A DNA stretch of 64,000 bases from an uncultured Sulfitobacter sp. (GTDB lineage Bacteria; Pseudomonadota; Alphaproteobacteria; Rhodobacterales; Rhodobacteraceae), in assembly GCA_913060815.1 (NCBI GenBank), contig CAJXSZ010000007.1, forward strand, positions 62,001 to 126,000. Direction: 5' to 3'. A program made the position numbers and the translations under genes. The notes below the pieces were generated by a model. It made no database searches, was not told where the DNA came from, and worked only from the letters and a program-made list of their open reading frames with translations. Below are positions 24,083-32,835 of the stretch, piece after piece. Numbering within the stretch: the first letter of the stretch is position 1; every line of letters begins with the position of its first letter.

Positions 24083-25402
24083 TCAGTTCTCCTGCAAAGC
24101 CGTCTCGCGGCGCAAATAGTCTATCAGATCATCGCGATCGGTTCTTTTGACAATCCGCTGCATCGGCATCTTCGTTCCGGGAATATAGTGGTCTGGACCC
24201 TCGTCGAACAACGCGTTTATCGTATCCGCTGTCCAGACGATTGGCGACCCCTCCAGCGTGTCGGAATAGGTATAATCCGCAACCGTCCCTGCGCGGCGGC
24301 CAAAAAGATTGTGCAAGCTCGGCCCCGCTTTCCGCGCACTCCCCGCAGTCAGCGTATGACAGATGGAGCATTTGCGTTTGAATTGCCGCTCTCCATTGCC
24401 CAGCGTTTCGGGCTTTTCTAGAAAACTGCGTGTGCCGCCATCCATCGGGGCATGGGTGTCCATTGTGGACACGGGCCATGAATACAAGGTATCCTCGATA
24501 CCGCCGGCGTGTAGGTTCTGCCCGTCGGCGGAAAAAGCCAGCGCCCAGATTGGCCCGTTCAGCGTGGCGCGGAAATCGCGGGTGATCTTGCGGGTCTGTG
24601 TATCGATCAGCATGATAAAGCCTTCGCCGTCCCCTACAGCAAGCCTGTCACTGCCCGCGTGATATGCCATCGACAGGATAGGTCGGCGCTCCAATGTGAA
24701 ATCGGCGATGTGCTTCCCATTTTCCGTGCTGACCATGCGTGTACCGCCGTCAACGGCACCATAAGCGATCCAATCTGCGGTGACGACCATCTGGTTAATG
24801 CCGAAACCGTGTTTGACGAAAACCCGCGACGTCAGATCGGGCATTTGGCCATTCCAGACCCGAATGGTACCATCGGACGAGGCCGAGAACAGCGTGCCGT
24901 CGGGTCCAAAGGCAACCGCCGTAACGTTTGACCGATGCCCCCTCAAGACTGTCGTCGCGAAATCACGTGGCGGAGCGTCCAAACTCTGCGACGGTTTGGT
25001 CAAAGTGGTGAGATTGACGAAGCCGTCCCAACCTGCACTTGCGATGAAATCGCCGCTGGGGTGCAGCGCAATGCTGCTGACCTTGCCGAGATGTTCGGTC
25101 ACGGTCACTGGAGTGTCCGCATAGGGATGCCACAGCAACACCCGAAAATCATCGCTACCGGACAAAAGAGCTGGGGCCATGTCGTACGACAGGCTGGTGA
25201 CCGCCGCACGGTGCCCTTCCAGCCACTGGGGATCGGTCCCGTCCCAAATTCCGACCGAATTGTCAAAACTGGCAGTAGCGATCTGCCCGCTGGGTGCCAC
25301 GGCAATATCCATGATCGGACCGCCGTGACCTTTCAGGGTAAAAAACTCTTGCGCCAAAGCGGGCTGCGCAAAACACAGTGCTATGGTGAGCGCACGCCAC
25401 AT
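24083..25402 (-). CDS. WD40 beta-propeller fused to cytochrome c
   Basis: This 439-residue periplasmic protein begins with a signal peptide (residues 1-17). Residues about 20-320 are WD40 repeats (GHGGPIMDIAVAPSG, GHRAAVTSLS, GHRSNVTAVAFGPDG). Residues about 340-435 are a class I cytochrome c with CSICH as heme site and PGTKMP holding the probable methionine ligand. It follows the cytochrome b subunit of formate dehydrogenase with no gap (start 25402, previous stop 25403-25405). I infer a periplasmic electron carrier or docking partner for the dehydrogenase, with the propeller acting as a protein-binding scaffold. Confidence 0.85.
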   Translation of the reverse strand: MWRALTIALCFAQPALAQEFFTLKGHGGPIMDIAVAPSGQIATASFDNSVGIWDGTDPQWLEGHRAAVTSLSYDMAPALLSGSDDFRVLLWHPYADTPVTVTEHLGKVSSIALHPSGDFIASAGWDGFVNLTTLTKPSQSLDAPPRDFATTVLRGHRSNVTAVAFGPDGTLFSASSDGTIRVWNGQMPDLTSRVFVKHGFGINQMVVTADWIAYGAVDGGTRMVSTENGKHIADFTLERRPILSMAYHAGSDRLAVGDGEGFIMLIDTQTRKITRDFRATLNGPIWALAFSADGQNLHAGGIEDTLYSWPVSTMDTHAPMDGGTRSFLEKPETLGNGERQFKRKCSICHTLTAGSARKAGPSLHNLFGRRAGTVADYTYSDTLEGSPIVWTADTINALFDEGPDHYIPGTKMPMQRIVKRTDRDDLIDYLRRETALQEN

Positions 25403-26599
25403 TTATTCGGCAGGTGTTGCAGCTTTTGATGTACTTGCTTGCTCGGCTTCCACCTCTTCGACCCAAATGGAATGGTGCTCACGAGCCCATTGCTCTTCGA
25501 CATCACCCGTCCCCATGGCATCATATGCACCTTCCATACCCACAGACCCGATGTAGATGTGGGCAAAAATAATCGCCATCAGCACAAAGCTGACGATTGC
25601 ATGCCACAGCTGCGCGTATTGCATTTCTTCATGCGGTGCGAGGCTTGTACGCAATTCACCCAGACCCAGCGCTCCGGACATGCCAAGACTGTTCAGCTTG
25701 CCAAAGGTTGCGGCAAACATGTTGATCTCGAACGGGAACAGCAGCGCCAGACCAGAAACGGAAATGGACGTGCCAAGGACAATGACGGACCAGAAGATCA
25801 GCTTTTGACCTGCGTTGAATTTCTTGGCCGGTGGATGCCCCTTGGAAAAGATGCCGCCGCCTTTCAACAGCCAGTTAATGTCTGTGCGATCTGGAAGATT
25901 GTGCACCACCCACATCACAAAGATCATCACCAAAGCGAGCATAAAAGCCCAAGAGACGTTGTTATGGATCCATTTCGACCCAACGGCCAGCGTTGAAAAT
26001 GCATCATGGCCAAAGGCCGGGATCAGCACCTTGCGCCCGAACAGCGTCATAAGTCCGGTCACCCCTAGCAGGATAAACGACCCCGCCAACAGCCAGTGGC
26101 CAAACCGCTCAACGGCTTTGAAACGGGTAATCTTGCGGCCCGTCTTTTCGCCATCGATCCGGATACGGCCCCGTATCAGATAGAACAGGGCTAAGACCAG
26201 CAGCGTGCCCCCCAACAGATAGGCACCGTAAGTCGCCAGCGGGCCCTGTCGGAACGTCAGCCAGCGCATGCCGCCATCCTGTATCAGCGTCGTGGCGGCA
26301 GGCCCATCGTTTGAGGCGGTGATATTGGCCGAGCCAAAGCGCAGCGCACGCCACAGTTCGGGATCAGAGGCACCTCCCAGCGTCCCCAGCTGGCTTGCAA
26401 TAGCAGCAGCACCGTCAGGATCACCTGTGGCATTGCTGCGGAAACTATTGTCCACCTCTTCGCCACGCTGACGCGCCAAGATGTCTTCCAGCGTTTGCGC
26501 GCCGCCAGTGGCGGAGCGGTCAGGCGTTGCGGCCTCTTGCGCGTGGGAAGGAGTGACGAAAGCCAGGCAAATCAACAGGGCCATCAGGGAGCGATACAT
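25403..26599 (-). CDS. fdhC: Formate dehydrogenase gamma subunit, cytochrome b556 type
   Basis: This 398-residue inner-membrane diheme cytochrome b passes electrons from the Fe-S subunit to quinone. Residues 1-21 are a signal peptide, and a periplasmic N-terminal extension of about 90 residues follows. Four core membrane helices lie between about residues 135 and 365, with heme histidines in AVERFGHWLLAG, KWIHNNVSW and the last helices (AQLWHAIVSF, FAHIYIG). The start at 26599 follows AGGAAAA; the long upstream extension is out of frame with the beta subunit and rejected. A terminator-like hairpin precedes it. Confidence 0.9.
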   Translation of the reverse strand: MYRSLMALLICLAFVTPSHAQEAATPDRSATGGAQTLEDILARQRGEEVDNSFRSNATGDPDGAAAIASQLGTLGGASDPELWRALRFGSANITASNDGPAATTLIQDGGMRWLTFRQGPLATYGAYLLGGTLLVLALFYLIRGRIRIDGEKTGRKITRFKAVERFGHWLLAGSFILLGVTGLMTLFGRKVLIPAFGHDAFSTLAVGSKWIHNNVSWAFMLALVMIFVMWVVHNLPDRTDINWLLKGGGIFSKGHPPAKKFNAGQKLIFWSVIVLGTSISVSGLALLFPFEINMFAATFGKLNSLGMSGALGLGELRTSLAPHEEMQYAQLWHAIVSFVLMAIIFAHIYIGSVGMEGAYDAMGTGDVEEQWAREHHSIWVEEVEAEQASTSKAATPAE

Positions 26600-26621
26600 G
26601 TAGTTTTCCTTTTGGATAGGC

Positions 26622-26651
26622 AAAAAAGGGCGACCCGCGTTGGGGCCGCCC
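26622..26651 (-). terminator. Intrinsic terminator between fdhB and fdhC
   Basis: On the minus strand GGGCGGCCC pairs with GGGTCGCCC (one mismatch, 6-base loop) and six T residues follow. It sits inside the operon, so it may act as a partial terminator that lowers expression of the membrane subunit, the cytochrome and the tup genes relative to fdhA-fdhB. Confidence 0.7.
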
Positions 26652-26676
26652 TGATCTAAGTTTGCGTCAGGGCCGC

Positions 26677-27270
26677 TTAGCCGCCTTGGTTGCCGTAGGC
26701 AGACCCCCAGCCCCATGCGCCGGAGCCAAAGCCACGGGCCACCACACGCTCGCGGTAGATACCCGAGACAACGTCGCCATCGCCTGCCAAAAGGGCCTTG
26801 GTCGCACACATCTCGGCACAGATCGGCAGCTTGCCTTCCGCGATGCGATTGCGGCCGTATTTGGCAAATTCGGCTGTGGAGTGGGTTTCTTCGGGACCAC
26901 CGGCGCAGAAGGTACATTTGTCCATCTTGCCACGCGATCCGAAGTTGCCAGCCTGCGGGAACTGCGGCGCGCCGAAGGGGCACGCGTAGAAGCAGTAACC
27001 ACAGCCAATGCAGAGGTCTTTGGAGTGGAGAACCACCCCTTCCTCGTTCTGGTAGAAGCAATCTGTCGGGCAAACCGCCATACAAGGCGCATCCGAGCAG
27101 TGCATACATGCAACAGAGATCGACCGCTCACCCGGTGAGCCGTCATTGATCGTGACGACTTTGCGGCGGTTGATGCCCCACGGCACTTCGTGCTCGTTCT
27201 TACAGGCTGTGACGCAGGCGTTGCATTCAATGCAGCGTTCGGCGTCGACGAGAAACTTTGCTCTTGCCAT
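26677..27270 (-). CDS. fdhB: Formate dehydrogenase iron-sulfur beta subunit
   Basis: This 197-residue electron-transfer subunit holds four [4Fe-4S] clusters. Cysteine clusters are visible as CIECNACVTAC, CMHCSDAPCMAVCP, CIGCGYCFYACP and CTFC, with later CAEMC. It has no signal peptide and presumably crosses the membrane with the Tat-bearing alpha subunit. It starts 13 bases after fdhA. The family is FdhB/DmsB-like. Confidence 0.9.
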   Translation of the reverse strand: MARAKFLVDAERCIECNACVTACKNEHEVPWGINRRKVVTINDGSPGERSISVACMHCSDAPCMAVCPTDCFYQNEEGVVLHSKDLCIGCGYCFYACPFGAPQFPQAGNFGSRGKMDKCTFCAGGPEETHSTAEFAKYGRNRIAEGKLPICAEMCATKALLAGDGDVVSGIYRERVVARGFGSGAWGWGSAYGNQGG

Positions 27271-27283
27271 TTCTCAGGTCTCC

Positions 27284-30200
27284 TTATGCTGCCCAGATTT
27301 TGCAAAGAGTGGCTTTCGTCTCTTGCATCTGGGTTACTGAATCATAGCCGTAGGTCTGTGCGGTGTTGGTAGATTCACCAAGCACGTAAGGGTCTGCACC
27401 ATCAGGATATTTGCTCCTCAGGTCCTCGCCCTCCAAGTGGCCGCCAAAGTGGAACGGCATGAACGCCACGCCTTCGCCAACCCGTTCGGTGACCATGGCC
27501 ATCACTTTGACCTTGCCGCCTTCGGGGCCTTCCACCCAAACCTGTTCGCCGTCACGTATCCCAAGGTTATTGGCATCGCGTGTGTTTACCTCGACGAACA
27601 TGTCTTGCTGAAGCTCGGCCAACCATGGGTTGGACCGTGTCTCGTCGCCGCCACCTTCATATTCCACAAGACGACCGGACGTCAGAATAATCGGATAGTC
27701 CTTGGAAAAGTCGTTCTTCTGGATCGAGGCATACATGGTCGGCAAGCGGTAGAACTTGCGGTCCTCATATGTTGGATAATCCTCAACCAGATCGCGGCGG
27801 TTGGTGTAGAGCGGCTCGCGGTGGACCGGCACCGGATCGGGGAAGGTCCAGACAACAGCACGGGCTTTGGCGTTACCAAATGGTGCACACTCATGCGCGA
27901 TTGCGACCCGCTGGATACCACCAGACAAATCGGTCTTCCAGTTCACGCCAGCAGCCTTTTCGTTGAAGTCTGACGGGAACGGCGACATGGAAGCTTCGCC
28001 CACTTCCTCATCCGCGCCTTGCTCGCCCGACGGTTCGGACAGGTTTTGTGCTTCCGCAGTATTCTGCACCTCGTCCGTCTGGCCTGCTTCGACGCTGCCG
28101 TTGGAGACCGCTTCGCCGTCGTCCTGATTGCCGACTGAGGCGTCATCCAACCCTTCCAACCCGACCACACGGCCGATTGAGCGGCGTTCTTCGTCGGTCA
28201 ACTCGCTGTCCCAGCCCAGATCGACAAGCATCTGATAGGTAAATTCAGGGTAGCCATCCTGAATATCCGATCCAACGCTATAGACCCCTTCGGCCAACAG
28301 ATTATCACCGTCGCGTTCCACACCAAAGCGGGCGCGGAAGGTCAAGCCCCCCTCAGAGACACGCTTGGACATGTCATACAGGTTAGGCGTGCCAGGGTGC
28401 TTCATCTCGGGCGTGCCCCAGCATGGCCATGGCATACCATAGTAATCCCCGTCTGCTGGTCCACCAATCGCCTGCAACGTTGTGCGATCAAACGTGTGCT
28501 GGTTGGCCATGTGCTGTTTGATCCGCTCGGGGCTTTGACCCGTGTAGCCAACGGTCCACATGCCCGAGTTGAACTCCCGCGTGATACTTTCAACGACTGG
28601 CGTTTCGTCGTCTTCCATCTCGATGTTGCGGAAGAGACGGTCTGCCCAGCCAAACTTGTTGGCGAACTTCGCCATGATGACCTCATCAGGCAAGGATTCA
28701 AACAGCGGTTCGACGACTTTATCGCGCCACTGAATTGACCGGTTCGACGCTGTGACAGAGCCGCGTGTTTCAAACTGGGTACAAGCGGGCAGCAGGTAAA
28801 CGCCGTCCTCCCGATCCTGTAGAACAGCCGAGACAGTAGGATATGGATCCACGACAACCAGCATGTCCAGCTGCTCCATCGCGGTTTTCATTTCCTTCTG
28901 ACGGGTCTGCGAGTTGGGCGCGTGGCCCCACAGAACCATGGCGCGAACCTTGTTGGGGTTGTCCATGTTGTCAGGATCTTCCAGCACGCCGTCAATCCAG
29001 CGTGACACCGGAATACCGGTGAGGTTTTGCAAGGATTTATCCTTGCCATCCGCACCCTTGGTCATCGCAAACTGGTTTTTCAGCCAATCGCCATCTTCGC
29101 CCCAGACGCGGCCCCAATGTGCCCATGCGCCATTTGACAGGCCATAATAGCCTGGCAGCGTGTGGGACAGAACGCCAAGGTCTGTTGCGCCCTGCACGTT
29201 GTCGTGGCCGCGGAAGATGTTCGTACCACCACCCTCGGTGCCCATGTTGCCAAGCGCCAACTGCAAAACGCAATACGCACGCGTATTGTTATTGCCGTTG
29301 GTATGCTGTGTGCCACCCATGCACCAGATCACGGTGCCAGGGCGGTTGTTGGCCATTGTGCGGGCCACACGCTTGAGCTGGGAACCCGGCGCGCCTGTGA
29401 CACGCTCGACTTCCTCGGGCGTCCAGCGGGCGACTTCTTCCTGAATCTGGTCCATACCCCAAACGCGGGTGCGGATGAATTCCTTGTCTTCCCAACCGTT
29501 GTCAAAGATGTGCCACAGAATGCCCCAGACCAGCGCCACATCTGTGCCGGGACGGAAACGGACATACTCATCCGCGTGCGCCGCTGTGCGCGTAAAGCGC
29601 GGGTCACAAACGATAACCGGTGCGTTGTTCTGCTCTTTGGCTTTCAAGAGGTGAAGCAGAGACACAGGGTGCGCTTCGGCGGGGTTTCCGCCAATGATAA
29701 AAATCGCTTTGGAATTGTGGATGTCATTGTAGCTGTTTGTCATGGCGCCGTAGCCCCATGTGTTCGCTACCCCGGCCACGGTGGTCGAGTGACAAATCCG
29801 CGCCTGATGATCGACGTTGTTTGTGCCCCAATAGGCGGCAAACTTGCGGAACAGGTAGGCTTGTTCATTGTTGTGCTTGGCGGAGCCCAGCCAATAGACT
29901 GAATCAGGTCCGCTTTCTTCGCGGATGTTCATCATGCCATCGCCGATCTCATCGATCGCCTGCTCCCATGAGATGCGCTTCCACTCGCCACCCTCTTTCT
30001 TCATCGGGTACTTCAGGCGGCGTTCACCATGCGCGTGTTCACGCACAGCGGCCCCTTTGGCGCAGTGGGCACCAAGGTTAAAGGGCGAATCCCAGCCGGG
30101 CTCCTGCCCCGTCCAGACGCCGTTCGAGACCTCGGCCACAACGGTACAACCGACCGAACAGTGGGTACATACGGATTTGATCAGATCAACAGCACCTGTC

Positions 30201-30385
30201 GCGGCAGTCGCTGCGCTGGCTTGGGTGACCGTTCCACCCGTGGCTGAAATTGCGGCAAGGCCACCAATGGCCAAACCTGAACCGCGCAGAAAGCTGCGGC
30301 GGTCAACGGATTTTTCAGCGATGTCTGATAGTATGCCAGTCCGCTGGGGGCGTCGCGCAACCCCGTTGGTCTTTTTCTTTAGCAT
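27284..30385 (-). CDS. fdhA: Formate dehydrogenase alpha subunit, likely tungsten- or molybdenum-containing
   Basis: This 1,033-residue catalytic subunit oxidises formate to CO2 in the periplasm. A Tat signal (SVDRRSFLRGSG, about residues 27-38) is followed by the N-terminal cluster region (CTHCSVGC). Bis-pyranopterin dinucleotide-binding domains follow. The metal ligand is a cysteine in RICHSTTVAG, with the conserved His next to it, so it is not a selenoprotein. An acidic, low-complexity insert at about residues 747-800 looks extra to the family. The linked TupABC importer suggests tungsten at the active site; molybdenum remains possible. Confidence 0.92.
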   Translation of the reverse strand: MLKKKTNGVARRPQRTGILSDIAEKSVDRRSFLRGSGLAIGGLAAISATGGTVTQASAATAATGAVDLIKSVCTHCSVGCTVVAEVSNGVWTGQEPGWDSPFNLGAHCAKGAAVREHAHGERRLKYPMKKEGGEWKRISWEQAIDEIGDGMMNIREESGPDSVYWLGSAKHNNEQAYLFRKFAAYWGTNNVDHQARICHSTTVAGVANTWGYGAMTNSYNDIHNSKAIFIIGGNPAEAHPVSLLHLLKAKEQNNAPVIVCDPRFTRTAAHADEYVRFRPGTDVALVWGILWHIFDNGWEDKEFIRTRVWGMDQIQEEVARWTPEEVERVTGAPGSQLKRVARTMANNRPGTVIWCMGGTQHTNGNNNTRAYCVLQLALGNMGTEGGGTNIFRGHDNVQGATDLGVLSHTLPGYYGLSNGAWAHWGRVWGEDGDWLKNQFAMTKGADGKDKSLQNLTGIPVSRWIDGVLEDPDNMDNPNKVRAMVLWGHAPNSQTRQKEMKTAMEQLDMLVVVDPYPTVSAVLQDREDGVYLLPACTQFETRGSVTASNRSIQWRDKVVEPLFESLPDEVIMAKFANKFGWADRLFRNIEMEDDETPVVESITREFNSGMWTVGYTGQSPERIKQHMANQHTFDRTTLQAIGGPADGDYYGMPWPCWGTPEMKHPGTPNLYDMSKRVSEGGLTFRARFGVERDGDNLLAEGVYSVGSDIQDGYPEFTYQMLVDLGWDSELTDEERRSIGRVVGLEGLDDASVGNQDDGEAVSNGSVEAGQTDEVQNTAEAQNLSEPSGEQGADEEVGEASMSPFPSDFNEKAAGVNWKTDLSGGIQRVAIAHECAPFGNAKARAVVWTFPDPVPVHREPLYTNRRDLVEDYPTYEDRKFYRLPTMYASIQKNDFSKDYPIILTSGRLVEYEGGGDETRSNPWLAELQQDMFVEVNTRDANNLGIRDGEQVWVEGPEGGKVKVMAMVTERVGEGVAFMPFHFGGHLEGEDLRSKYPDGADPYVLGESTNTAQTYGYDSVTQMQETKATLCKIWAA

Positions 30386-30500
30386 GTCGTTTCCTCCCTT
30401 GCTTGCTCGGGGCGCACCCTTTGCTCGCTTGGTTTCTTGAAATCCGCAGACAGTCGGGCGTCACGCAACCAGTCGTCTTTGGGTCGTCTAATTGAGCGTC

Positions 30501-30689
30501 CTAGAAACGGGCGCTGTCGAGATATGCGCGCGTGTGCGCGGTGTCCTGCATCGTTTCCGATGTCAAATCGACGGGCTGTGCCGCCGCAGTGTCAGTGCCA
30601 GCGGCAAGTGCCACGGCAGCAACTGGCGCGGTCGTCCCGGCCATTTTAAGAAAGTCGCGGCGGTTTGTACCTTGTTCTTTCTTGGTCAT
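30501..30689 (-). CDS. Small Tat-signal protein of formate dehydrogenase regions
   Basis: This is a 62-residue protein with a Tat-type signal (TNRRDFLKMAGTT) and a short tail. It matches the small family called formate dehydrogenase region TAT target, always found next to formate dehydrogenase genes. Its role is unsettled; acting as a bait or partner for the Tat chaperone has been considered. The start at 30689 places RR at residues 10-11. It lies between the TorD-like chaperone and fdhA. Confidence 0.8.
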   Translation of the reverse strand: MTKKEQGTNRRDFLKMAGTTAPVAAVALAAGTDTAAAQPVDLTSETMQDTAHTRAYLDSARF

Positions 30690-30745
30690 TTGGGATGTCT
30701 CCCTCCCTGTTGTGGTGGGCATCCCCACCGGTGAAATCGCATGTA

Positions 30746-31351
30746 TCAGTTGGCGGTCATTCGAAACGCTTCGCGTTCGATCTCCATAAATTCGCGCCCC
30801 ACAGCCCCGAGAGAGGCATAGAGGATCGAGTTTTTGGCCGCTTCGAGATCGGAAAAGAAATGTCCGGCCCACGGGGCTATATGCTTGTTGTAAAAGGTTT
30901 TCTGCTGGCTCAGCGTGGCAGGGGTGCCAAAGCGTCCCACAATCATGCCCGCCATCATCTCCATCAACGAGGCGATGTAGTCTTCGGGTTCAAATACGTT
31001 GGCAGCGCGGCTCATGCCCCGCGCGGTCATATCAGAGCGCAGCGTGGCCAAAGGTTTTTCGTTAAGGAACCCCGTGAGGTAATAGCTGGCATAGGGCAAC
31101 AGTTCGCCCCGCCCCAACCCTACAAACAACGCGTTGAACTCGCTTTCGACTTTGCGTGTCTTGCTGGCTTTGGCCACACGCGCGAGGCCCGCAATCGCCT
31201 TGCCCATCTCGCTATCGTCGCCTGACAAACCCGCGCATTGATCCAACAGCAGTTGGTCCGGCGGGCCAGACAGCATCAGGCCAAGGAAGTTGTACAGATC
31301 CGCCCGCAAGCGATCTTCTGCGTCAATCGAAATTGCTTCGGCTGTACTCAC
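30746..31351 (-). CDS. TorD/DmsD-family chaperone for formate dehydrogenase
   Basis: This 201-residue, all-helical cytoplasmic chaperone binds Tat signals and helps cofactor loading before export. The family pattern is seen in ALFVGLGRGELLPYASYYL and EPEDYIASLMEMMAGM. The GTG start at 31351 overlaps the stop of the DUF3306 gene (GTGA). A small hairpin (GGTGGG/CCCACC, 30714-30729) lies after its stop. Its client is most likely FdhA. Confidence 0.85.
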   Translation of the reverse strand: MSTAEAISIDAEDRLRADLYNFLGLMLSGPPDQLLLDQCAGLSGDDSEMGKAIAGLARVAKASKTRKVESEFNALFVGLGRGELLPYASYYLTGFLNEKPLATLRSDMTARGMSRAANVFEPEDYIASLMEMMAGMIVGRFGTPATLSQQKTFYNKHIAPWAGHFFSDLEAAKNSILYASLGAVGREFMEIEREAFRMTAN

Positions 31352-31959
31352 GCGTGCTCCTCAATTCTGAATTTCATGCGGCGCGGGGCCGGCGTGGCAT
31401 AGTCATCTTCCGCGACCTCCACTGCCTCAACCGCCTGCGCAGGGGCGTCCTCGATCAGGGCCTCATGCGCGGCCTGTGGTGCATCATCTTCCGCAACCTG
31501 TAGATCGGCATCCTCTTCGACATCGCCCTCTTCCGAGGCGTCGGTCGGGTTCTCCCGCTCCGCTGCCTGACGCGCCATTTCCTCAACGTGTTTCAACATG
31601 CCTTTGCCAACTTGATACGCTGTCTGGATGTTCTCGACAGCCAACGCGGCATCGGTGAAATCTTCGCCGTAGTCTACCAGCATATCCACATTCGCGAGCA
31701 CAGAGTTTGACCGCCACAATGTGCGCAGGGCGCGGCGGCGGATTTGGTCGGGCACAACCTTGGCCATAAACACGCTGAAATCATCGCCCTTCGTCAGGGT
31801 CTCGGGATCAGGAAGGTTCAGGGCCTCAAGGACCTCCGCCTCATCCATATGCTCAAAAGCGGCTTGCTCCTCGGCCAGCATCTCCGCCTCAAGAGCGGCT
31901 TTCTCGGCTTCTGCCTCTGCCGCGACGCTCGCGCGCCTGTTTGCCCAGAAACCGCTCAA
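31348..31959 (-). CDS. DUF3306 protein
   Basis: This 203-residue protein of the DUF3306 family is found only with formate dehydrogenase loci. It begins MSGFWANRRA at a TTG codon (31959), which overlaps the DUF3305 stop; the family usually starts in this way, so the TTG is accepted. Residues about 50-135 form the conserved helical part (DFSVFMAKVVPDQIRRRALRTLWRSN in pieces). The C-terminal 70 residues are acidic and low in complexity. The function is unknown. Confidence 0.8.
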   Translation of the reverse strand: MSGFWANRRASVAAEAEAEKAALEAEMLAEEQAAFEHMDEAEVLEALNLPDPETLTKGDDFSVFMAKVVPDQIRRRALRTLWRSNSVLANVDMLVDYGEDFTDAALAVENIQTAYQVGKGMLKHVEEMARQAAERENPTDASEEGDVEEDADLQVAEDDAPQAAHEALIEDAPAQAVEAVEVAEDDYATPAPRRMKFRIEEHA

Positions 31960-32513
31960 TGCACCTTCTCCTTGGAGCCCGGGGCACGGTAGACATCTGC
32001 AATCTGGCGAATACGCGCATCGCCAATGCCATCCTCGTTGAGGTCTACGCGGGACTTGTCACGCCGACGCTTAACAAAAGCCTCGTCTTCGTGATGAAGC
32101 TCGACAAAATCACGCACCCATGCGATCAGCCCTTCGGGCATAGGTACCTTCTCGACAAGCTCTTCACCGGTGTCGGCATAATCCTGTGCCTCGTAAGGAG
32201 AAGCGGTGACCAGCGTCACTTCAAGCGGTGAATTCCCTTCTGACGGGCGCATCACGACATAGATTGCAGGAACCTTGGCAGACAGGCCGTGCAAATAACC
32301 TTCGGTCTCTGTTCGATAAAGCTCAAGCGGAAGGGTCGCGGCGTGGTATTCGACGGCCTCGCCGTCCTGCCGCAGCTCCTTCCATTCCGCATCGCCAGCA
32401 CCAGGCAAAACAGCAACAGCTTTCCATACGTGCGACACCCAGCGCGTCACACCCGGCATACGCCGTATGACAACGCCCAATGGCATGGTGATGGATCGCT
32501 CCTGGCAGATCAT
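31956..32513 (-). CDS. DUF3305 protein
   Basis: This 185-residue DUF3305 protein is the usual partner of DUF3306 near formate dehydrogenases. The core MPLGVVIRRMPGVTRWVSH is intact. The start at 32513 (MICQERS) has AGGG about 9 bases upstream; 32486 (MPLGVV) is an alternative. It is the first gene of the long leftward operon that runs to tupA, facing a divergent ferredoxin gene. Its function is unknown. Confidence 0.8.
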   Translation of the reverse strand: MICQERSITMPLGVVIRRMPGVTRWVSHVWKAVAVLPGAGDAEWKELRQDGEAVEYHAATLPLELYRTETEGYLHGLSAKVPAIYVVMRPSEGNSPLEVTLVTASPYEAQDYADTGEELVEKVPMPEGLIAWVRDFVELHHEDEAFVKRRRDKSRVDLNEDGIGDARIRQIADVYRAPGSKEKVH

Positions 32514-32577
32514 GTGAAATGTCCCTAGTTCTTCCACATTTGTGCATGAAAAATTTTCTACCGCAAAGGGATTTTTG

Positions 32578-32591
32578 TATACCTTCGTATA
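32578..32591. promoter_or_regulatory. Candidate operator TATAC-N4-GTATA
   Basis: This perfect 5-bp dyad has a 4-base spacer and lies about 65 bases upstream of the DUF3305 start. The ATAC/GTAT arms resemble those bound by LysR-type regulators, which often control formate dehydrogenase genes. Confidence 0.35.
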
Positions 32592-32654
32592 TTCACATCT
32601 ATGACGCTATGGTGCAGCACGGTGGTGCGTGTAAGGATTGGCAATATTTATTGA

Positions 32655-32664
32655 CCAATATTGG
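32655..32664. promoter_or_regulatory. Candidate operator CCAATATTGG
   Basis: This perfect 10-bp palindrome is overlapped by a larger imperfect dyad (GCAATATT at 32641-32648 facing AATATTGG). It sits in the middle of the divergent promoter region. Confidence 0.3.
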
Positions 32665-32835
32665 CACCGCGGAGAAGTCGGACATACCTTGCAAAGATTC
32701 CTTCGCAGGTGCAGCGTGCGCAATTTGCTCCGAAAGACACACACCTCGGCGACAAATGCGGTTTACGATGCAGTCGAATCAAGGCTAGCCTAGCGATCGG
32801 GCCGCTGAAAGCGGGCGGCAAAGCAGGGAAAAGAC

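Larger units (their letters stand above)
32514..32835. other. Divergent control region of the formate dehydrogenase locus
   Basis: These 322 gene-free bases separate the leftward DUF3305-fdh-tup operon from the rightward ferredoxin gene. Two dyads (32578-32591 and 32655-32664) are candidate operators. The ferredoxin ribosome-binding site AGGGAAAAG is just before 32836. No gene for a regulator is adjacent. Confidence 0.5.

Noticed and set aside
26600-27109. N-terminal extension of the formate dehydrogenase gamma subunit
   Set aside because: It is a shadow of fdhB; the signal peptide starts at 26599.
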